Positions 43,039-53,839 of a stretch of DNA of 64,000 nt are shown here, in pieces. A program made the position numbers and the translations under genes. Below the pieces are notes generated by a model. It was given only the letters and a program-made list of their open reading frames with translations, had not been told where the DNA came from and searched no databases. Location of the stretch: contig JAPQWV010001424.1 in the NCBI GenBank assembly GCA_027422505.1, forward strand, positions 1-64,000, in the 5' to 3' direction. This DNA comes from Craterostigma plantagineum. Taxonomy: Eukaryota > Streptophyta > Magnoliopsida > Lamiales > Linderniaceae. The stretch's first letter is position 1. The number at the start of each line of letters is the position of its first letter.

Positions 43039-46000
43039 TCAATGCCATGCGCTATGATATCGTAACCCCATTTTATGGAGGTGTCGATCAAGCACTGCCT
43101 GCGAGAGAGGCTTGGTGAACGGGTCCGCCACGTTATCCGCGGTGGCTATTTTCTGCACAGCTATGTAGCCATTCTCAACGAACCCACGCAGGACGTGGTA
43201 CTTTCTTTCTATGTGTTTGGACTTTGAGTGAGACCTAGGTTCCTTGGCTTGTGCTACTGCCCCACTATTGTCGCACCACAATGGTAGCGGGTGGTCCACT
43301 ATGCCTGGAACAACTTGGAGTTCTTCTAAGAACTTCCTCATCCAAACACCTTCCTTTGCTGCCTCGGAGGCTGCAATATACTCCGCCTCAGTGGTGGAAT
43401 CGGCAGTAGTGCTTTGCTTAGAACTTTTCCAAGACACTGCTCCACCATTGAGCGTATAGACGAAACCAGAAGTGGATTTTCGGTCATCCACGTCTGACTG
43501 GAAATCCGAATCGGTATAACCGTCCACCTCTAATTCACCATTTCCATAAATCAGTACCATATCTTTAGTCCGTCTAAGGTACTTAAAGATATTCTTTACT
43601 GCATTCCAATGTTCCTTACCAGGATTCGACTGGTACCGACTTACTATGCTCAAAGCATACGCTATGTCAGGTCGCGTACATAGCATCGCATACATTAGGC
43701 TACCTATTGCTGATGCATAAGGGATTTCACTCATTTCCTTCCTTGCTTCCTCACTTTGAGGACACATGGATTTCGAGAGATGAACGCCATGTCGCATTGG
43801 CAAGAACCCTTTCTTAGATTCATCCATACGAAACCGTTTCAGGATCTTTTCTAAGTAAAGGGCCTGAGATAAACCTATCATTCGATTCGCTCGATCTCTA
43901 AAAAGCCGAATTCCAAGAATATAGGTTGCTTCTCCCAGGTCTTTCATGGAGAACTCGGTCGAAAGCCAAGCTTTCACCTCCGAGAGCATTCCGATATCGT
44001 TTCCCATCAAAAGGATGTCATCCACGTACAATACGAGGAACGATATCTTACTCCCACTGACCTTCTTGTAAACGCAAGGCTCATCTTCATTCTTTAAGAA
44101 TCCGTAGTTCCTAACTACTTCATCAAATCGAAGATTCCAGCTCCTAGACGCTTGCTTAAGTCCATAAATAGACCTATTAAGCTTGCACACTTTGTGAACA
44201 TCTGTTTGCGATGTAAAACCCTTGGGCTGCTCCATATAGATTTCCTCCTGGAGGAATCCATTTAGGAAAGCGGTTTTCACATCCATCTGCCAGATCTCGT
44301 AATCATAGTATGCTGCTATAGCAAGCAGAATACGGATAGACTTTATCATTGCAACAGGTGAAAAGGTTTCCTCATAATCGATGCCCTCTTTTTGATTATA
44401 CCCTTTCGCTACTAGCCTAGCTTTGTAGGTTTCAACCTGCCCATCAGATCCAATCTTTCTCTTGTAGATCCATTTACACCCTATAGGTCTAAAACCTTCG
44501 GGCAGATCTACTAGAGTCCATACTTGGTTGGTATGCATCGAGTCCATCTCTGCTTTCATAGCTTCGACCCATTTCTTAGAGTCGACATCCATCATTGCTT
44601 GGTCAAAGGTAGCAGGGTCGTCACCAACGATCCCTTCAGTCGCAGCACCCCCGTGCTCGACATGTACCATACCATATCTCTCAGGCATGCGAGATATTCT
44701 ACCCGACCTGCGCAATTCTGGGAGCGTCTCGGACTGCTCATCTGTGCCCTCAGGCATTGAAGTCTCTGGAAGCGTTTCATCTAACTCTCCAAGAGTCACT
44801 TCTCTGCCAGCTCCACCTTCTCGAACGAACTGTTCCTCGAGAAAATGAGCGTGAATAGCTACGACGATCCTTTGATCATCATGGAAATAAAAATAATATC
44901 CCATGCTATCATCGGGATATCCGACGAAACGTCCTTTCATGGACCTAGATTCGAGTTTGTCTGCTAATAGCTTTTTCACATAGGCGGGGCATCCCCAAAC
45001 CCTTAAGTGATTCAAGCTGGGCTTCTTACCATTCCAAATTTCGTAAGGTACCCTATCTACAGACTTCGAAGGAGTTCTGTTCAAAACATAAATTGCAGTT
45101 TGCAAAGCATATCCCCATAACGATATGGGAAGATCTGTATAGCTTAGCATAGATCGAACTTTATCTAATAATGTCCGATTTCTGCATTCGGCAACACCAT
45201 TCAGTTGTGGTGTCCCGGGCGGTGTAAACTGCGAAATAATTCCATTTTCTTTCAAGAAATCGTCAAACTCGAGACTCATATACTCGCCGCCACGATCTGA
45301 TCGTACGACTCTAATTTGTCTCTCAGTTTGATTTTCCACTAAAGTCTTGAATTCCTTGAACTTTTCAAGCGTTTCAGACTTGTGCTTCAACAGATACACC
45401 AAGCCGTAGCGAGAGTGATCATCTGTGAAAGTCACGAAATAATGGAAATTACCTCGGACCGCTACACTAACCGGTCCACAAACGTCTGTATGGATCAAAT
45501 CCAAAAGATTAGTGGCTCTTTGAAAAGTCCCTGTAAAAGGAGACTTAGTCATTTTGCCGAGGATACAAGACTCGCACGTTGGATAGGAATCTGATTCCGT
45601 AGGCTTAATAATGCCGTGTTTCTCCAACTCTTGAATCTTTCGAACTCCGGCATGACCAAGTCTAAGATGCCACAAATACTTTTTATTTAACTCTAAGTTA
45701 CGTTTGTCGGTAACTACATTCGCATGTTCCTGGACGTTAACGTAATATAAACCATTTATTAACGTTGCATTTCCGACGCATTTATTTCCAAAATAAATAT
45801 CACAAATATTATTATTGAACCAAAATTCATAACCATTCTTACTCAAAGCAGGAATAGAAATAATATTTTTCAGCCCCTTGGGCAATACAAGTACATCGGA
45901 TAAAAATAATACATGTCCGGAACTTAATACAAGAGTCTTCGATCCAACATGACTAGCAGGTACACTATGTCCGCTACCAACGTTGATCAAGACTTCTCGT

Positions 46001-46968
46001 TCCGCCAGCTTCCTACTTCGTTCCAGACCCTGGTTCAAAACACAAATGTGAGCACTAGCTCCTGAGTCAAGAATCCACGAAGTGGAAAATACAGTAAATG
46101 AACAATAAGTTTCTAAAACTTTACCTGATGCCCCAGAAGCTCGAAGCTTGGGGCAGTCCCTTTTCCAATGACCCAGCTCTTGGCAGTGAAGGCACCTATC
46201 AGTTGCCTTCGGAACTTTAGGCACGTTCATTTTTGCCTTGCCCTTTTTCTTAATCCCTCCTTTTGGCTTATTAGGCTTGGGCTTGGGCTTGTTCGACTTA
46301 GATCTCTTAGACCTTGTAGTCGCAACAAGCGCAACCTCTTTTCCCTTTCCTTTCTTTAGCTCACGCTGAGTCTGAACCAGCGTGTTCATGAGTTCAGGAA
46401 TGGAAAATCGTCTATCGCTCAGATTATAGTTTATAATAAACTGAGCAAATGAAGCTGGGAGTGACTGAAGGATCAGGTCAATCTGAAGCTCGTTGTGAAT
46501 GGGACAACCGAGAGAAGACAGTTCCTCAATGTACCCAATGAGCTTACGCACATGTGCCGCAACATCTGCGCCCTCAGGCATCTTGGTATGAAAGAGATTG
46601 TCGGCAGCACGGTATCGAGACGATCTCGATTGCTCGCCATACAACTCCTTCAGATGAATCAATATCTCGCGCATTTGCATACCCTCATACTGGCGCTGCA
46701 GATCGTTATTCATCCCAGCTAACATATAAGCCTTGACACGGGCACTATCAGCCATCCATTTGGCATAATATTCCCTATCAGCATCACTCGCACCCTCTTG
46801 GGGTTCGAGTGGTATTGGTCCCTCAAGGACATACTCTAGGCGTTCCAGAGTGAGGACTATCCTCAAGTTACGGAGCCAGTCCGCAAGGTTTGGACCCTCC
46901 AAACGATTTTGCGTGATCAGTAAATTGAATGGTGACGTCATTTTGTATACAAACAAGAAAGAAAACAA
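43039..46968 (-). CDS. Intact copia gag-pol polyprotein, 1309 aa
   Basis: Single ORF. The native start may be the second Met (residue 10, codon 46941-46939, MTSPFNLL), where gag homology begins. Order: gag (about 12-205), Lys-rich tract, CCHC zinc knuckle (C259, C262, H267, C272), aspartic protease (D301 in LDSGASAH), integrase zinc finger (LWHLRLGHA about 432-440, CESC about 465-468), integrase core with D495, D558 and E594, RT (about 820-1080, YVDD at 981-984), and RNase H with [22 protein letters not shown] and DPFTKPL near the C-terminus. The polyprotein forms virus-like particles, is cut by its protease, and its RT, RNase H and integrase copy and insert the element. No stop, frameshift or lost catalytic residue is seen. 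Codon 595 is Cys (VAECRNR) where Arg is common; the catalytic Glu is kept. Confidence 0.94.
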   Translation of the reverse strand: MFSFLFVYKMTSPFNLLITQNRLEGPNLADWLRNLRIVLTLERLEYVLEGPIPLEPQEGASDADREYYAKWMADSARVKAYMLAGMNNDLQRQYEGMQMREILIHLKELYGEQSRSSRYRAADNLFHTKMPEGADVAAHVRKLIGYIEELSSLGCPIHNELQIDLILQSLPASFAQFIINYNLSDRRFSIPELMNTLVQTQRELKKGKGKEVALVATTRSKRSKSNKPKPKPNKPKGGIKKKGKAKMNVPKVPKATDRCLHCQELGHWKRDCPKLRASGASGKVLETYCSFTVFSTSWILDSGASAHICVLNQGLERSRKLAEREVLINVGSGHSVPASHVGSKTLVLSSGHVLFLSDVLVLPKGLKNIISIPALSKNGYEFWFNNNICDIYFGNKCVGNATLINGLYYVNVQEHANVVTDKRNLELNKKYLWHLRLGHAGVRKIQELEKHGIIKPTESDSYPTCESCILGKMTKSPFTGTFQRATNLLDLIHTDVCGPVSVAVRGNFHYFVTFTDDHSRYGLVYLLKHKSETLEKFKEFKTLVENQTERQIRVVRSDRGGEYMSLEFDDFLKENGIISQFTPPGTPQLNGVAECRNRTLLDKVRSMLSYTDLPISLWGYALQTAIYVLNRTPSKSVDRVPYEIWNGKKPSLNHLRVWGCPAYVKKLLADKLESRSMKGRFVGYPDDSMGYYFYFHDDQRIVVAIHAHFLEEQFVREGGAGREVTLGELDETLPETSMPEGTDEQSETLPELRRSGRISRMPERYGMVHVEHGGAATEGIVGDDPATFDQAMMDVDSKKWVEAMKAEMDSMHTNQVWTLVDLPEGFRPIGCKWIYKRKIGSDGQVETYKARLVAKGYNQKEGIDYEETFSPVAMIKSIRILLAIAAYYDYEIWQMDVKTAFLNGFLQEEIYMEQPKGFTSQTDVHKVCKLNRSIYGLKQASRSWNLRFDEVVRNYGFLKNEDEPCVYKKVSGSKISFLVLYVDDILLMGNDIGMLSEVKAWLSTEFSMKDLGEATYILGIRLFRDRANRMIGLSQALYLEKILKRFRMDESKKGFLPMRHGVHLSKSMCPQSEEARKEMSEIPYASAIGSLMYAMLCTRPDIAYALSIVSRYQSNPGKEHWNAVKNIFKYLRRTKDMVLIYGNGELEVDGYTDSDFQSDVDDRKSTSGFVYTLNGGAVSWKSSKQSTTADSTTEAEYIAASEAAKEGVWMRKFLEELQVVPGIVDHPLPLWCDNSGAVAQAKEPRSHSKSKHIERKYHVLRGFVENGYIAVQKIATADNVADPFTKPLSQAVLDRHLHKMGLRYHSAWH

Positions 46969-48412
46969 TCTGCAGAAAATAAAGCATTGAAGGGGTCAAC
47001 GTATTATTCTACAAGCACAATTAAGGACTTTAACAATTTGGCTTGCTCCCACTATTTTCTCAAAATCTCATTCTCCCGATAGAGATTTCGGAAACCTCGT
47101 TGATAGTTTCATAGTGGAGTTGATTTCCCCGCTCCGCAGAAATGAACCTCAACCTAACAGTTTGTTGGCCCCTTACTCGGACGGCGCCGTGTCCCACACG
47201 AACCCATAGACGTACCCGTGTCCAACATGAATCCATCTCATGAGTATTTCAACTACTTTGTCTCCGGTCAGGAACCCTCACCCTAACAGGAGTAATTGGG
47301 AAATAACCGTCTAAGTGTAACCTATCAACGTCTGGCTCAATCCTAACATTTAGAAATTCCGCCCGTAGGATAACTCTTTATAGGACGTGAATATGTTTCG
47401 GAGAGCGGCGTTTAGACAGTCACCCGAAATATCAACAACGAGAGCGAAATGTTTGGCGCCGATAACTCGGAACAAACCGCACATACACCCAAGTCGTTTC
47501 AATAACGAGCTTGACTTTATTGTCTTAACGCACCCGAGCCAACTACGACAAGAGCGAGATGATTGGCGCCGATAACTCGGAACAAACCGCACATACACCC
47601 AAGCGCAATGGTTTCGAGCTTGATAGAAGACAGGACCCAGTCCTTTACCCACTTAGTATTTTGTCCAACCGGGAGAATACGTCTCACACACAAAAGCACT
47701 TAAATACACGCACGTAACGTCAAACAAACATGCACGTAATTGCAGTAAACCTAGTTTGCTTATAAGACCGTATGCGTGGACTATTTCTACTCTACTACAT
47801 TTATATTGATAAAAATACACATCTCTACGCCGTCGGCTTCAAACCGTGTTCTCGAACGACCTCCAAGGCTTCGAACGGCCATCTCATGATTCCTCCTCAT
47901 CCTCATACAGCCATCGTGCTAAACTAATTTTCTAAAAATTAGTAAGGTACAAGACGGGGGGATCAGCTGTCCCAAACAACCCGTATATTAACGAATAAAT
48001 TACAAACCGGGGGGGACCTTGTCACCCTTAACATATCACCCGGAAATAGAGCCTAAGTCCACGCCGACGTCTTAATACGTGTCATACATAGATATACATA
48101 CAACATAAACACGTTCACGACAACAAAACGCTCAAAGAAACCAAAACGAAATTTGGGCTAGTCCTAGCTTACGGACCCACAAGTTACGAACTGCGACGAG
48201 ACTCCCACTAGGGTTTTCTCTCCACGTTGCCACGCTACGTCGGAAAGCTCGCAACTAAGCGACCTCCGACCAAGCGAGCGCTCGGTTTACAAACTCGAAC
48301 TAAGTACAACTCATGCTTTGACGCTTGAGCAACTTAGTGACTTGCACAACCGAGTTCGTTTCGGACTCGTTTATGTCGTTTCTTAGAACCGAGCCTATGT
48401 CTCTGATACCAC
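46969..48412 (-). other. 5' leader of the intact copia element
   Basis: About 1.4 kb of non-coding leader between primer site and gag. It contains a tandem duplication with a 110-bp offset: about 47433-47512 and 47540-47622 share TTGGCGCCGATAACTCGG and the following CACATACACCCAAG. Long structured leaders are usual for packaging in this type of element. Short frames at 47350-47699 arise from the repeat. Confidence 0.65.
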
Positions 48413-50615
48413 TGTTGGGAAACCCCGGGTGACCCGAGGCCTTGCCTCGGACGCAGCGGAATTTAAAATTTTTCCCGGGTTCCCCATATGGTTTCCCAGA
48501 ATACTCGGTTAAATAAGGAAAAACGCATGTAAACACGTATAAGGTATAAGGATCTTACCCTCGTCGCGAAGATCCTTAGCTCCCGTAGCTCACGAACTGT
48601 GCCGAAGAGAGTCACGCCGACCCCGTGACGTGCCACAAACCAACACCACCCCAAGGATGGCTAGAGATGGTGTGGAGTGTTGTGTAGAGATGTATATGTA
48701 TGTGTATGATTTCTAAAACTCACAAACACTTAGGGATTTCTCAAAGATCACCCTAAATGCTCTCACTTCTCTCTAAAACTCAAAGATAGAGTGGGAAAGA
48801 GCTTAATTCTAGTTATGGACGAAATTCTCTAAGAAAATATATTAAAAGTCCATTTCCAAACCAAGAAAATGACTTTTAACTTAATCCAAATGAGATAATG
48901 TCCTACATGACTCAAAAGGTGTTAGATTCCCTTTTATTATGTCACTAAATGACCTAATAATGTCCCATATGTCTAACATAAGAACAAGGAATGAATTTGG
49001 ACTTGATTTGGATTAAATTTGGCCAAACCGACGCTCGTCACGGCCTGAAACAAGCCTTGTCACGGCCGTGACAACACCCTTCACGGCCTGGGTCATAATG
49101 GTCACGGCCGTGACCATGCCGAGGCCAAAACTCAGCCTCTGCCGGTCGTCACGGCCACTTGCAAGGTTGTCACGGCCGTGACATACCTGACAGCTTTGCG
49201 GCAGTTTGGTATTTCGATCCGATCGAGGGGTAAACGATGTCCGATTGATCTGAAATTTTAACCATAGTTAAAAGACTCACCAATCTTGATTCTGACCAAA
49301 GGGATTCTCAATCCGAGGTCTAGATTGTGAGATATGAATTTTTGAAGCTACTGCTACTTTGCAGAGGGACTTCATGACCATGACAAGCCTTGCTTGTCAT
49401 TGTGAACCCTATTTACGCGTCATTCTTCACCTTTTTCCGTTCCATAAATTTCCTCCATGTAAATATAGTTTCTAAAACATATATTTAACATTTTTATTAA
49501 CGTCTCTAAGATCGTTAAAACATTTACATCTCATATTAGTTAGGCACTATCACAGTGATCATTTTTAAGCCCGACTCTCTTGGTTCGTCTCAACCCGGCA
49601 AGGGAGGAATCCAAGAATTTGGTAAGCGCCTAGCCAATCCCGCGGTACCAAATAGATCCCGTGTTGAGTACGATCTTCGATCTACGAACCGACTATAGAT
49701 TATTGTCGTACGTATAGACCCTTCACAAATGTCCCGATCGAGTGAGAGTCATGGTTACGTCAAACTCACTAGACTCGACTCTATGACTAATTCGTGACTG
49801 GCGAAATTACTAAACTGCCCTTACGTCCCACGTAAGTCAGTTTATAGCTTCGGCCGAAGACTTCGTAATTTCCCGTCCCCGAATATGCATAGGACATATA
49901 TCTCAGTTACCAACGAGATAGTGAATCCCTAACGTTAGTCTAAGCACGGCAGTTACCCTTTGTTGTCAAGACCGCATGTCGCCGCCGGCCCATGTTCGTC
50001 CCCGAACAAGGTGGGCCTAGCAAACTAGTGACATGTCAAGTCCCCAAAGTCAACTCCGTCAAAAACCCTTCGGTCTAAGGTCCACGCACACTACTATAGT
50101 CAATCGATCGATCATTGACGCTACCCAGAGTAACGATAAGGCCCATGTGATCGTCGATTGCGAGTCGTGTCCAAGTACAAGTTAATCCCCTGATTCAACT
50201 TATACCAATGTTACGACCTTCCGCTTCCCAAGCAAATGATTGGCACAACCATATAAGAGTCGTTAACAAATAAGTCGTAATTGACGCTCAGTCACCCTAC
50301 TAAGGTCTAAGACTTATGGACTAATTTAATATCAGAGAATAATAGCTCACCGGTGCCCCTCTCTCATCCCATGAGAATCGGTGACTAAACTCACGATATA
50401 TGGGATTTATTTATTTACCGTCTCACCGGATGCCTAGTAAGACTTTATAGGTAAATAAATAATATGCCTTTTAAAGAATAAATAATAAAGTATAAATTCC
50501 CTTAATACATATAAGAATACATTATTCAAATACATAATGAATAATACATCGATTATTAAATACATGCCCTATTCATTACATCCTCGAATGGCATTCCGAG
50601 GGCACATCCCCAACA
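48413..50615 (-). repeat. 5' LTR of the intact copia element (2203 bp)
   Basis: Should carry the promoter. Palindromes GTCACGGCCGTGAC lie at 49059-49072, 49101-49114 and 49169-49182. Confidence 0.92.
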
Positions 50616-51128
50616 GCGTTTGGATTCATGTATTTGAACGAAATCACATGATTTCAAGTTATGAATTTCAAAATTCGAATTTCAATTCCAAATCTATTGT
50701 TGACAAACTTCAGGATTTCGATTTGGATTTCGAGAGTAGGTGCGCGCATTGGGTGAAAGATGAACAACCGAGTCAGCTAATGAGTTCGATGAGTCAGTGC
50801 GTGAGCTCAGTGAGCTGGCCCGAAATTGTGAAAATCGAACGCGGACTCATATTAGTTGAGCCGGGCTCATATTAATCGAAGAACTCGAGCTCACGAGCTT
50901 TGCTCATAAGCTTTTTTATTATTTATTTATTTTTTATGTTTACGAACTCGGCTTTGGATTTCGAAAACGGGCCAAATATCATCGCATTTCAAATCCAAAG
51001 AATAACAAAGGTTCAAATCATCCCCGGATTTGGTTGAAATCCAAATCCAAATCCGGTGGAATGCCAAACGGGTGATTTGGATGAAATTCGGATTTCAAAT
51101 CGAAATCCGGAATCCAAACGTAGCATTA

Positions 51129-51572
51129 TGGACTTTTATTTTTAACTGGCCCCAATTAGTCTCTTCCTCAGTATGTGTCGTCAGCCCAAAGCGATCGAGT
51201 CGGAAAAAATTCGAATATTAGCTCCCATTCGCCTTAGGTCTGGCGGGCCCCGGGTTTTCTCGATCCGAGTGTATGATATATAAAATTCAATATTGAAATA
51301 GTATTTTATATAATATTTATATACTATAATAATACACATATAGTATTTTAGTTAATGTGGAACCCCACGGCGGGGATCCCACCGGGTGGAGAGTATAATC
51401 CTCATTCCCGCCCACTTGATAAAAAAAATTGGGAATTCCCCGCCCGATTCGTGGCGGATCGTCGTGGAACGGGAAATTTCCGCTCCACTGACACCCGTAG
51501 TAAACGCTAAGCTCTATAATTATTTTGGTATGTCAATAAAATTACAACTTTACCCTTTAATTTTTCGTTTAT
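51129..51572. other. Intergenic DNA with transposon-like GC-rich ends
   Basis: Two GC-rich blocks (about 51215-51265 and 51358-51510) surround an AT-rich core. The right block ends ACACCCGTA, like hAT-type termini seen elsewhere, but no TSD could be set. No gene. Confidence 0.35.
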
Positions 51573-52140
51573 GTGCTTGAGTGTATGGTTCAGATTTGCA
51601 GCTGAAAGAATGATTCTTGGAAAAGGATGTAGGGTTTCAAAGGCCGCGTAAAATCGTACCGCGGTGTTTGCAACGGAAAGTTCCACTTTTTAAACCTCGA
51701 CGATTACAAGCGAAATATTACGAGCCTCGATTTGGAAAATGACATTTTCGGTACTATTTTGAGCAGCCAATTTACGAGAAGTATTCGAACTTATTATCTA
51801 TGGGAGTTTTAAGAGGTTGCATTACTGCTCTTTATGGGCGCTTCAAACTGGATTACACATATGTTTGGATCCTAAAAGAAGATTCTTGGACTAAATTAGT
51901 CACCATTCCTTGCTATGACGCACGTTCTTATCTACCTTCGTATCACCTTTGTATCTCATTGAACGGAAACTATTTACTGGGTCGTGGGAGACAGTTAGTT
52001 GTTTACGATCCTCAAGATAATAGCTATGCGTACCCTCTCCGAAGTGACATTGATTCTATATGTTCGACGGCGGGTGTATGTTGAAAGTTTGGTCGAGCTT
52101 CCGAGGTGAGGAATCACACTGGACGGCCTCGAAGCATTAT
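51573..52140 (+). pseudogene. F-box-associated domain remnant (copy 3)
   Basis: Begins inside the associated domain (MVQIC, then NDSWK in diverged form) and lacks the F-box. The frame 51800-52084 gives GVLRGCITALYG, WILKEDSWTKLVTIPCYDAR, LNGNYLLGRG and LVVYDPQDNSYAYP, matching copy 2 at 39500-39800 in the same order. Upstream codons (51600-51790) are in other frames. It is a 5'-truncated, frameshifted paralogue. Its last open stretch is less decayed than in copy 2. Confidence 0.8.
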
Positions 52141-52216
52141 TGCCTGTCTTTGTTTGTCGATTTCACTCATTTACGCCCATAGTATTTTGATGTTCTTTAT
52201 CCCTTTCGCAACGTCG

Positions 52217-52247
<31 letters not shown>

Positions 52248-53059
52248 TAATGGGAAGTTTACATTTAGGTACCAAACACCAAAACACATCAAGTACTATC
52301 AGTCCCATGCTGGCATTTTTTTTATATTAGGTACCTAATAGAATAAAATTTTTTAGGCCCTTTGGGTGGAGGTACATTATATTAGCAATTTAGATACCAT
52401 AGCAAATCGTAAGTTGGTACATAATACATTGAGAAAAAAGGTACGTTATTCTTACAAAGATTCACTGGAAATTAGGTATCACCTAGCACTTAATATGATA
52501 CGTAATATACATATAAAAAGATACTAAAAGAGATCGTCAAGTGGCACTAACAACCAAAAGGTAGATCTGAAAAAATATTCTACAAGCTACCTATATAAAT
52601 TTTTTCTGATCGAGGAGTGTTTGACAACTTTCTTATTCTTTTGGGTATTTAGATTAGATAGATATTATTTAGTTAAGTTTTTATTAATTAGTAATTTATA
52701 ATAGAAACTAAATTCGATATGCATGGTTGAGATTTATTAGAACTATTAATTAATGACTTAATAACTTCAAATTTGTGGGTCAAATTCGTTATGTATACAA
52801 CTATTAATGGCTCTTTTATAAACACCCTACGATGTTTAGAAAATGTCAAATTGATCTGTTAATTAGATTGCTGTATAATTATAATTTCAGTTAATATTTC
52901 ATTTAATTTACAAATTTGTCCTTAAATTAATTTAGTTTTAAATAACTCAATTCGTAATAAAAAGTATTCAAAATATAATATGATTTGATATATTTTCACA
53001 AAGAAGTATTTACTAAATAACTAGTAGGTATTTCAGATTCCATAGAAGGCATCATCGGG
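52141..53059. other. Intergenic DNA with ATT microsatellite
   Basis: An (ATT)n run at about 52218-52248, then AT-rich sequence repeating GGTACCTAA / TTAGGTACC motifs (52275-52500), possibly a decayed transposon. No gene is visible. Confidence 0.5.
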
Positions 53060-53490
53060 TTTGAGGAGAGGGCTAGACTTCTATCCAACTCTCCGTTTGA
53101 CTGTTAGGAATTTCATTAGTCTGTCTAGTCGTCGTTTTCGTTTCATGATTAATAGAAAGTCTTTAAATTTCAATTTTCGTTTTCATCATCGGATTCACTC
53201 TAACAGATCTCCCCCGTCTTCGAGCCGTTGGAATAAAATTATTTTTCGCGGATCGTTAGGTTATATAATTCGCGGTTCAAGAACCCGTTTCAGATTGACC
53301 GGTAAACATTAGAACTAACAAACTCCTACGAATGACTTTTGAGGATGAACTGCAAAGTAATGACATCACACTAAGGTGTTAGTAAATATACAACACTCTA
53401 CTAATGACTTTTGAGGACGAACTGTAAAGTAATGACATCAAACTGAGGAGTTAGTAAATATCCATCACTCTTATAGCCGAAAACTATCCA
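53060..53490 (+). repeat. Diverged copy of F-box 3' tail and spacer, with internal tandem duplication
   Basis: Bases 53060-53310 match the F-box tail at 39900-40085 and 40460-40660 (for example ATTCGCGGTTCAAGAACCCG against ATTCGTGGTTCGAGAACCCG). The spacer then contains two tandem units of about 73 bp (53325-53398 and 53399-53470) sharing ATGACTTTTGAGGA and GAACTG.AAAGTAATGACATCA; copy 1 at 40150-40260 has one unit. Confidence 0.65.
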
Positions 53491-53499
53491 AAATCGCTA

Positions 53500-53786
53500 C
53501 TAATCATTGGGCGGGTCGGAATTGAGATCCAAATAACCGTTAATTTCCGAGCGTTTATCCTTACTAATAATAATGTCCTCTTGGGGTACTCTGTCTCCAT
53601 CTTCATATCCGTCTTTAACTTCATTACGATCGATCGCGAAAGTAGTTGAAGGCCATTCGCGCTCTCTTTAAGGAAGAGAAAAACTCGTTCAACTTCTTCG
53701 TCGCAAGGCAACTCTTTATTAACGTCGTTTCCTTTCGATCTCTTTTTGTTGGCTTCTTCGTAAGAATCTCGTTTTCTCTTGTCCAT
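53500..53786 (-). pseudogene. NIMIN-like pseudogene (copy 2)
   Basis: Starts at 53786 with MDKRKRDSYEEANKKR and continues to an acidic block CDEEVERVF. The homology then changes frame to LKRARMAFNYFRDRS and again to a third frame that ends NGYLDLNSDPPND before a TAG at 53502-53500. A short basic N-terminus, the EEVE.FF.L.(K/R)R helix and a C-terminal LDLN EAR motif match NIM1/NPR1-interacting (NIMIN) proteins of about 95-120 aa, which bind NPR1 and dampen PR-gene induction. Two small indels account for the frame changes. It lies tail-to-tail with the F-box remnant, as in copy 1. Family assignment rests on motif order; a functional gene would be an unfragmented paralogue elsewhere. Confidence 0.5.
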
Positions 53787-53839
53787 TTCCTTACAGTCTA
53801 CTCTTCTTCTTCTTCGGCGGCTTTTTTTTTTTTTTAACG

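Larger units (their letters stand above)
40821..50615 (-). mobile_element. Full-length, apparently intact Ty1/copia element (9.8 kb)
   Basis: LTRs 40821-43023 and 48413-50615 are both 2203 bp, begin TGTTGGGAAACCCCGGG and end CATCCCCAACA. No difference was noticed on reading. TSD is GCGTT. On the minus strand the primer site TGGTATCAGAGAC (48399-48411) lies one base from the 5' LTR, and the polypurine tract AAGTGGGAGATTG abuts the 3' LTR. One uninterrupted 1309-codon ORF encodes gag and pol. Long LTRs and a single ORF recall Angela/BARE-type copia elements, though lineage assignment needs a tree. All structural requirements for autonomous transposition appear present, and LTR identity implies very recent insertion. 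Confidence 0.93.
40812..51125. mobile_element. Tourist-like (PIF/Harbinger) MITE, interrupted by a copia element
   Basis: The left end GGTTGCGTTTGGATT spans the copia insertion point. The right end, read inward, is TGCTACGTTTGGATT. A 3-bp TTA flanks both sides (40809-40811 and 51126-51128), as for PIF/Harbinger elements. Without the copia element it would be about 515 bp. The interior is rich in GATTTGGATTT / AAATCCAAATC motifs in both orientations, giving strong self-complementarity. The 12-of-15 terminal match is imperfect, so the superfamily is probable rather than proven. Confidence 0.6.
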
